Assembly (NCBI GenBank): GCA_000469685.2
Contig: LS997564.1
Span: forward strand, 31,444,843 to 31,508,842
Length of the DNA stretch: 64,000 nucleotides
Direction: 5' to 3'
Origin: Haemonchus contortus
Taxonomy: Eukaryota; Nematoda; Chromadorea; Rhabditida; Trichostrongylidae
The position numbers were made by a program, and so were the translations under genes. Under the pieces are notes generated by a model. That model had not been told where the DNA came from. It saw only the letters and a program-made list of their open reading frames with translations, and did no database searches. Shown here piece by piece: positions 57,897 to 64,000 of the stretch. The first letter of the stretch is position 1. Each line of letters starts with the position of its first letter.

Positions 57897-58979
57897 CCAT
57901 GGTCTGGGATCGAGTCCAAGCCATATCTTAGCCAGACCAGGTAGAAGTTTAGTTCTCCCGGAGTCAGTTAATTGACACCAGGCTCATCTGGGAGTTTGAA
58001 GCATTTACGGTGAACCGGTATTTCCCTGCTACCACCGTATAGGCTACGTAAGCATTCGAATACTACTACGATTCCGAATGGAATAATCAAAGGAGTGGGT
58101 GCATCCCACAAACGAGACTGACCAACCCCAAAAGAAATGAGGTCCTTAATCACAATATGGAGGCGGCCATGAGCTCATATTGCAGAAGGCCCGGCAGCGG
58201 AAATCATGCCGGATAGTGGGTGGGTTGCCCGTGACATCTGTCGCCATCTGAGAGCTGTGTAGATTAGGGTCCTGGCCGAATGGCACCTATACTTGAATCG
58301 TCTTTATCTATAGCCCACAATGTTCAGGAGTTTAGAATTGCCTACTAACTGGGTTTGAATCAATTTGATCGCCTGAAATCGCCTACCAAGGGCTATAGGC
58401 GTGTCATTTAATGTGATAGCTCTTGGCGTGTTTTGTTCCCACGAATTTCTGAAGTCATCGAAACAAGTAAATGGTGAATCGGCTCAGGACGACAAATAAG
58501 CAGTCAAGCGCATGGGACATGAGGTCCTATCTCGGTTGCCGCCTCCGAAACTAGGTCACCTCTAGTGTCATGAAGACCTTACTCACGCTCTGGTACTGTG
58601 CCAAACAATCGATAAAAGATATCATCTCTCTGAAAAGTGCTTCTCACCCCTTCACTTTTCGAATCTGATTCTTTGGAATCTTTATCACTTTTTCTTTTCT
58701 CCTCTTGCTGATATGTATATTGACCGAGACTTTCTCGACTGAACAGCTTCATCGTACGTTTCGGACTCCTGTTGGTTGCTTCAAACTATTGATTTTATTG
58801 ATTTTTACAAGTTGTTTCCTACATTTTTAGAGAAAAGAAAACAATTCTAGGATCGAACTTACTTGTATGTATTGCCGAGTAACGTTTATGCGGCTCTACT
58901 AAAATGTAAAATGGTCGTTCTTCAGAAACTTTAGGAGATTTATTTAGAAATCGATTTTAGAAATGATCTGTGCATCATA
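57897..58979. other. Intergenic or long 5' intron of the PP1-like gene
   Basis: If the 59852-59890 exon is real this is intronic. Contains a lone AACTAGGTCACCTC end at about 58548. No exon recognised. Confidence 0.4.
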
Positions 58980-59145
58980 GGCTGCTTTCATAGTCCAAGA
59001 CCAGTCGCGGACCTATCTCGCGAGCGACCGGCGACCAGTCGCGCGACTGATCGCTCGACCGGTCGCGCGATCTGCTCGGGACCGTACTCGGCGGAACCCA
59101 TGGCTAGCGCGGCCTCCTCAACCGATCGATTGGTGAACAATTATC
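58980..59145. repeat. TGCTTTCA-family fragment, left end
   Basis: Begins GGCTGCTTTCATAGTCC and contains GACCAGTCGCGG .. CGACCAGTCGCGCGACTG, self-complementary CG-rich sequence. The matching right end is not adjacent. Confidence 0.55.
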
Positions 59146-59609
59146 TTATGATTACTGTGTCAAAAAGCCCGACAGAATACATGGTACAGTATTCTTGCCG
59201 ACAAAGTCATGTGACTACCGCTGCCGCTGAGACCTCCCCTTGCTAGAATCCCTCCGTCTTTACGATCCTTCACCATAAGCTGGATCTTCGAGACGAGTTT
59301 ATACTTCTAGTTAATCCTTGCAGAAGGAACTCACCCACCTTCCATGAAAAACTATCAAAGCGATTAATGATCAAATGTCGGGGCTCGAAGAATCGTTTTG
59401 CAGTCGTGTCGGGCAGTCGTGTCACGACCAACTCGAACGCTGACCGTGGTATACCCAGGGCGAAGCTTGGGCGGGATATAAACGCGAGGACGCCTGGCTA
59501 GTGGCATTGTCCTACCGTCCCGCACACGTGTCGCTCATGGAAAGCGAAAATTTGTACGCTGACCATGAACTCAAGCATACAAGATAGGCTTCTAAGAAGA
59601 ATCAGACAT

Positions 59610-59773
59610 ATGTTGACAGCGCTGGACATCGTGTGTTGTTAACGTCCGCGCCTGGAAAATAACATGCTATAGCGCATGGGCCGTCAGAGGCGGCGCGGGC
59701 GTCGTCAACAGAGGATGTCTAGCGCTGCCAACGTGTGTCTAGCAACGCACGTCGTTAAACTCTGAAAGCACCC
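59610..59773. mobile_element. TGCTTTCA-family palindromic element
   Basis: Its right end is GTTAAACTCTGAAAGCACC. TGTTGACAGCGCTGGACATC on the left pairs with GATGTCTAGCGCTGCCAACG, with CGTCCGCGCC / GGCGCGGGCG further in. Confidence 0.65.
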
Positions 59774-59851
59774 TTTCAGGAATCTCCTTTGCTTCCGAAT
59801 TTCTTGCTCTGAAGGTGTGCAACGATTAAGGAAATGTGAGCAATCACGAAC

Positions 59852-59890
59852 CTTCTCTCTTAAGGTAGACGTTTGGGCGATTGCCGACAT
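59852..59890 (-). CDS. Candidate first coding exon of the PP1-like gene
   Basis: ATG at 59890 opens 13 codons (MSAIAQTSTLREK) ending in phase 0 at donor AAG|GTTCGT, which would join in frame to the exon at 57524. The length and composition suit a PP1 N-terminus, but the intron would be 2.3 kb and other starts are possible. Confidence 0.3.
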
Positions 59891-60222
59891 GCAATGAACC
59901 TCACTCTTCGTCACTATCACTGATATCGTTCTTTGTTTGTTTTGGAATTGTTTATTGTGTGGTTGTCGTCTCCTTATTCTTACAATAGTTCTTCTACCCT
60001 TTAGTTCACCCTATAAACCCCGTGCTTTTGATTTTTGAACAACGAATAGGTGCACAAGCAATACCTACTTTAATCTTAGTTGATTAACTGTTCCTGCCAA
60101 ATTTGAAAGGCAGGTTGGAGAAAGATATTGCTTCTATTATAGCTATGATTTACTGCATACTCTGTTCCTCACTGTCGTTTTTGGCTAACGAACAAGATCA
60201 AACATACCGGATTTGAGTGGGA

Positions 60223-60481
60223 GGGGGACGGAACATTCACCCAGAACTGGATGGATGCGGCAAACCGCGCGGCGAAATTCGTGGTGATTAAAACGACTCC
60301 GGCGCCTATCAATGGGGCACGGGTTTAAAGTAGATTGTATGAGTAGGGCCAGCTGATGCTACTTCTCTGCCCCCTTCAGATTTGTGCCCCAATGATGGGG
60401 GCCAGAGTCGTTTTAATCACCACGAATTTCGCCGGGCGGTTTGCCGCGTCCATCCAGTTCTGGGTGAATGTACCCATACCC
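60223..60481. mobile_element. Foldback MITE with 9-bp target duplication (MULE-like), copy 3
   Basis: Ends GGGGGACGGAACATTCACCC and (inverse) GGGTATGGGTACATTCACCC. A perfect 9-bp duplication TGAGTGGGA lies at 60214-60222 and 60482-60490. Orientation is opposite to copies 1 and 2. Confidence 0.9.
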
Positions 60482-60589
60482 TGAGTGGGAGGGTGCATGA
60501 ATCCGTGCTGGAACGGTGCGCCGCGCCAGCCGCGTGTCGCAAGGATGCGATGGGTGTGGTGCAGTAGGATCGAAATTGTCGTGTTGCGG

Positions 60590-60810
60590 CGGGAGAGATG
60601 CCGCGCGCGAAGGATTGTAGCAGAATGCAGCAGCAAGTAAGAAATATAGGAACAAAAGAACTAACATTAGAATCATGCCCAAAACAATGATCGCATATCG
60701 ATTGAGCTGTATGAAGAAGCCTAGAACCCTAATAACGAGGCGTATAGTCCGCTACTGCCGCGCGCGGTGAATCGATTACACAAAACCGATGCTACTGCCC
60801 GTCTGCCGAA
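60590..60810 (+). repeat. Dispersed repeat, copy 2
   Basis: Direct copy of 56700-56925; shares GAACAAAAGAACTAACATTAG and CCGCGCGCGGTGAATCGATT. Confidence 0.75.
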
Positions 60811-61661
60811 TACGATGGATTATAGGAGCGGGCAGTGCGTGACCCATGTTTGAGTGCTTGCGCAGCGAGACCACCATCAAGGATTCTCCCCGTGCGTGCT
60901 TACGATCATGAGAAGTTGGCCACAATCCCCACAACCCCGTCAGAGCTATCGTCTCACTACTATCGCAGGAGGAGTTCGTCCAACGACCCATTCCTTTTGC
61001 GAAATGCTGTCAGTGAAGCAATAATTTTACTTTGCTCCTCAGTGATCCTTGGTTATTGCTTGTATCGGGCTTTGCATATTGCCTTTTATTATCTTCTTTT
61101 GCAGAACGAATTAGAAAGAGTATAAATGCAAATGAGGGGGAGATCGTCACATCGGAAAGGAAATTCCATCCTACAAGTTGCCGGCTAACAAAATTCAAAG
61201 TCTATCATAAGAACCCGTGTCAGAATCACCTGATGCGAACGCATGCGGAGATAGGGCGCATCGGTAGATCGACGCCGGTGCGGGTAAGGTAACTTCTTCT
61301 CGAAAATCGCATCGCGCTCGCCACCCCCAATCCGCCGCGGAACCACTGCCGCTTGCCGTGGGAGTTTGGGGAGAATTACCTCCACCCCGCTGACCTTACC
61401 TTCACTCTTGAATTCGCCCGGATCTCCCCTTTTCATCCATCCATTATTAGCCGCACCTTTCTGCACGATCATCGACTCGCGAGATCTTGAGTGGCGGTAA
61501 ACGCTGACGTCTGCGTCGGGCGCAGGCACTATGAATGCGCCCAAACTGTAGCATAGCGCTTACTGTGAAACTATGTTTGTTTCGTATCGTGAAATGTCTA
61601 AAATTTGTATTGAGTCCTAGTAGCTTCTTCATCTTCACATAGCACTTCTAGGTTCTTGCAG
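60811..61661. other. Intergenic, one uncertain open frame
   Basis: The plus frame 60835-61125 ends in a good membrane-like segment (AIILLCSSVILGYCLYRAL), but its start overlaps repeat sequence and no splice context was found. Nothing else recognised. Confidence 0.35.
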
Positions 61662-61662
61662 A

Positions 61663-63646
61663 ATGTCTACGAAGAGCTGTCCTCCTTTCATGGAATTCGT
61701 TTGTGACTTATTCAGTTTACGCAACAAGTTGTCCGTAAGTTTGTATTTTTTCCCTTTTTCACCACTGTAATTTGCGCAATTTCTTCTTGGAATGAAGGCT
61801 GTGACTTCTGGAGCTATTCATTGAAAACTAATTTGTGGACTTTTAACTTTCACTGTTGTCTAGATGATAATGGCTATCCATTCTTACTCGCTCACAGCTT
61901 TCACGTTCAACGCCTAAAGCGAATGAAGTCCGCTGTGAATTTTCCAGCAGCAGCCTGTGAAGGACCATTCGGATTTGGCACTTTTTTTATTTTCTTTTTC
62001 ATTTAGACACGTTTATCCTCTGATACTCGAAACTTTTTATTACAGTATGGTTTGAAAGGTACAAAAGCAAGCAAAGTTCGATGTTCATTGCAGTAGCGAT
62101 TCTGAGTTTTACTCACCTATCCGTTATTTTACGCACATATCCGCGTTTTTATGCATATATCTGCATCTATTATGAATGGCTGCGTTCGGACTTCGACGGC
62201 GTCCACCCATTCAACGCGTGCTGTGACGGCTGTGACGGCGATCGCGTGCGTGTCGCGATGGCCTTTCTAGAAGGGTGTTGACAGCACTAGATCACGTGCC
62301 AGCGCTGTCAACACCTTTCTGGAACCGCGGTCGCGCACGCACGCGACCGCTGTCGCCGCACGTGTTGTGGACGGACGGACGGACGTCGAAGTCTGAAAGA
62401 AGCCAATGCGCCCAGTAACGTTTCCACTCGTCCTTGTCGCGGACTAGTGTAGTCCAGTCCAGGCTTCTAACTTCGAACCTGATAAGTTTATACCTTAGAA
62501 CTTTTCTAACTTACATTTTACTTTTGTTAATCTAAAATCGTGAACAATGAAGAATCTTCATCACGGTAATCGTTCGCTGACATAATCCCCAACTCTTCCC
62601 CCTCTTATACGTTAATGTAGCGACAATCAAAAGTATTATGGAGGTATTGTTTGTTTCATCCTCAGTACAAAATAGTAGTACTCCCTATGATTATTTTTTT
62701 TGCAGAAAGAACTTTATGCTCTCGAGCATAACCTTTACAAAACTGAGAAACGACATTTATCGAATCTACAAGAAGATCGTGATGATCAGGGTGAGCAAAC
62801 TGCACTCGTTTTTCATCACATAGATTTTCATCATTGTACTTGTGATTTATTGTCAACAAGCGAGTGTTAGTAGTTTACATTGGGTTCTACTCGAAATTCC
62901 GCACTGTACCTCACCCATATGCGGCTGATGTGACTCTTTTTGACAGTCCTTGTTTTTCTCCTCATTTTCTTCCAGTCTTCGTATGAAATACTGAGTCCTC
63001 CTCCTTTGACGTAAACATTTATGACCTGAATCGTTACAGACGCGATATTTTGTTGAATGATGCACTTCAGGGAATCGTACTCCCGAGCAGAAGAGTTGCT
63101 GTCGCACTCCATCGCAAGTCGACTATACGTTCTCGCATTCATCCGTTACCATGAAAACCGCCTTGGACCTGCGTTTGAGAAGGTTTACAGTAAGAATGCG
63201 ACGGGAAGAACGAGAAAGCCGGCTGCAAGCTGAGGCTTCACCTGCTGATGGTGATGACTCGGACTCTAGCGACACTGATCCGGAGATGGAAGGACTTGCT
63301 GCTTTCGAGGCTGCTGCAGTAAGTACGCAAAGTCGTTAGAAATCCATTTAACTTCTAATTCAGTGTGTTCCTTTCTACAAATGCTGTTATAATTGAAAAA
63401 AGAGGCTTCTGCTGAGAATTTTAGGTTGATTCTTTTCCTAATTTCAAGAAATTTACTTGACCAGGGAACTTTCCAAAAGGTCACGGTAGGCCACGGGTGT
63501 GAAGAAGTTTTATTTTGATTCACCATCCGTTACTCTACACTTCGCTCAATAGTTTTTTGCAGAAGCGTGATGCTGAACTCAGAGAACGCTTCAGGAGGGA
63601 ACACGAAAGTCACGTTTCCGAAATGTCTGGCGAGAACCACCAGTGA
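61663..63646 (+). CDS. Unidentified 162-residue coiled-coil/acidic protein, four exons
   Basis: Exons 61663-61734, 62706-62790, 63071-63318 and 63563-63646 join to 489 nt without a stop until the final TGA. Splice sites: CC|GTAAGT .. TTTTTGCAG, GG|GTGAGC .. CACTTCAG and GCA|GTAAGT .. TTTTTTGCAG, with phases 0, 1 and 0. The start MSTKSCPPF follows CTTGCAG|A, suitable for trans-splicing. Exons 1-2 give an amphipathic helix (LFSLRNKLSKELYALEHNLY) with leucine heptads; exon 3 has a basic part (RLRRFTVRMRREERESRL) then an acidic cluster (DGDDSDSSDTDPEMEG); exon 4 is highly charged (KRDAELRERFRREHE). The heptad region faintly resembles the coiled coil of Eaf6-type subunits of acetyltransferase complexes, but this is not enough to assign it. 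Intracellular, no signal peptide. A further exon after CCA|GTGAGA is possible. Confidence 0.6.
62178..62404. mobile_element. Palindromic TGCTTTCA-type MITE in an intron of the 162-aa gene
   Basis: GGCTGCGTTCGGACTTCGACG is mirrored by CGTCGAAGTCTGAAAGAAGCC. Centre AAGGGTGTTGACAGC / GCTGTCAACACC; GC-rich arms. AAT flanks both sides, as at 37435. Confidence 0.8.
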
Positions 63647-64000
63647 GAAGTTTTTTTTTTCAAATGTTTGCCGTTATCTGGCCAGCTATTGTGCATTTGA
63701 TGTGTCTCTCATAAGTCTTGTATATAGTCTGCTACCTCGAGAAAAGGGTGGACTCTGGCTTTTCAGCCTCAACTGATACCCTACCAGTTCAGATATTGAG
63801 AGAGTCTAGGAGAAGGGTCAGATTCTCATCAAGCTGTTTTGCTCCATCGCTCCTCGAAATTTCATGTAGCTGATCGTCCTCCTGATCCTGAACCTGATCC
63901 TTTTTGCTAGTTCTCTGTTTCTTTTATACTTCGCTTGCGTTGTTCTCCTTTGCCGATAATGTCTGGTCCGATATGCCTTTAGAACTTTTTGAACGGATTT
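63647..64000. other. Downstream region, nothing recognised
   Basis: A short acceptor-like TGGCTTTTCAG at 63767 has no open frame in a compatible phase. No polyadenylation signal was identified with confidence. Confidence 0.4.

Noticed and set aside
1..64000. CRISPR array, bacterial operon or horizontally acquired bacterial cluster
   Set aside because: No regularly spaced direct repeats, no Shine-Dalgarno-linked gene runs; genes are spliced and nematode-type.

Overview
The window is nuclear DNA of a strongylid nematode, most likely a hookworm (Ancylostoma-like). It carries two nematode cuticle collagen genes, a nematode-type PP1 phosphatase cut into many short exons with TTTCAG-type acceptors, and a mariner whose end (TTAGGTTGGCAAATAAGT) and transposase start recall the hookworm 'bandit' element. 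There is no prokaryotic gene organisation. Species assignment is inference.

Layout. 1-4.6 kb: nested transposons (RTE-type reverse transcriptase split by a mariner, then two Tc1-like elements). 4.6-8.9 kb: a tandemly duplicated ~1 kb block, one copy carrying a 708-bp MITE that the other lacks. 8.96-9.87 kb: a three-exon gene for a probable single-pass membrane protein. 9.9-18 kb: MITEs, a bandit-like mariner, a solo arm of a long-TIR element, a possible small secreted-peptide gene at 13.4 kb, and a GC-rich block. 18.3-25.0 kb: scattered phase-compatible candidate exons of one or two unidentified genes, with a 2.24-kb palindromic element at 19.06-21.30 kb. 26.3-29.0 kb: a MITE nested in a MITE, then a complete-ended Tc1-like element. 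30.9-31.9 kb: cuticle collagen gene 1 (minus). 33-46 kb: repeats, including a 2.59-kb palindromic element at 40.37-42.97 kb. 50.5-51.5 kb: cuticle collagen gene 2 (plus). 51.9-57.5 kb (possibly to 59.9 kb): the PP1-like gene (minus), its introns loaded with MITEs. 61.66-63.65 kb: a four-exon gene for a 162-residue coiled-coil/acidic protein.

How it works together. The collagens are secreted structural proteins of the cuticle and share gene structure, cysteine layout and a subtilisin-type processing site; they are paralogues. The PP1-like gene would encode a cytosolic or nuclear Ser/Thr phosphatase and keeps all catalytic motifs. No operon or shared pathway is apparent. Most of the window is transposon-derived. 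The informative structure there is a set of related-site comparisons (filled and empty sites, nested insertions, target-site duplications) that allow several unnamed element families to be delimited from this sequence alone.

The exon models were built by hand from reading frames, splice consensus and phase; exact transcript ends are not known.
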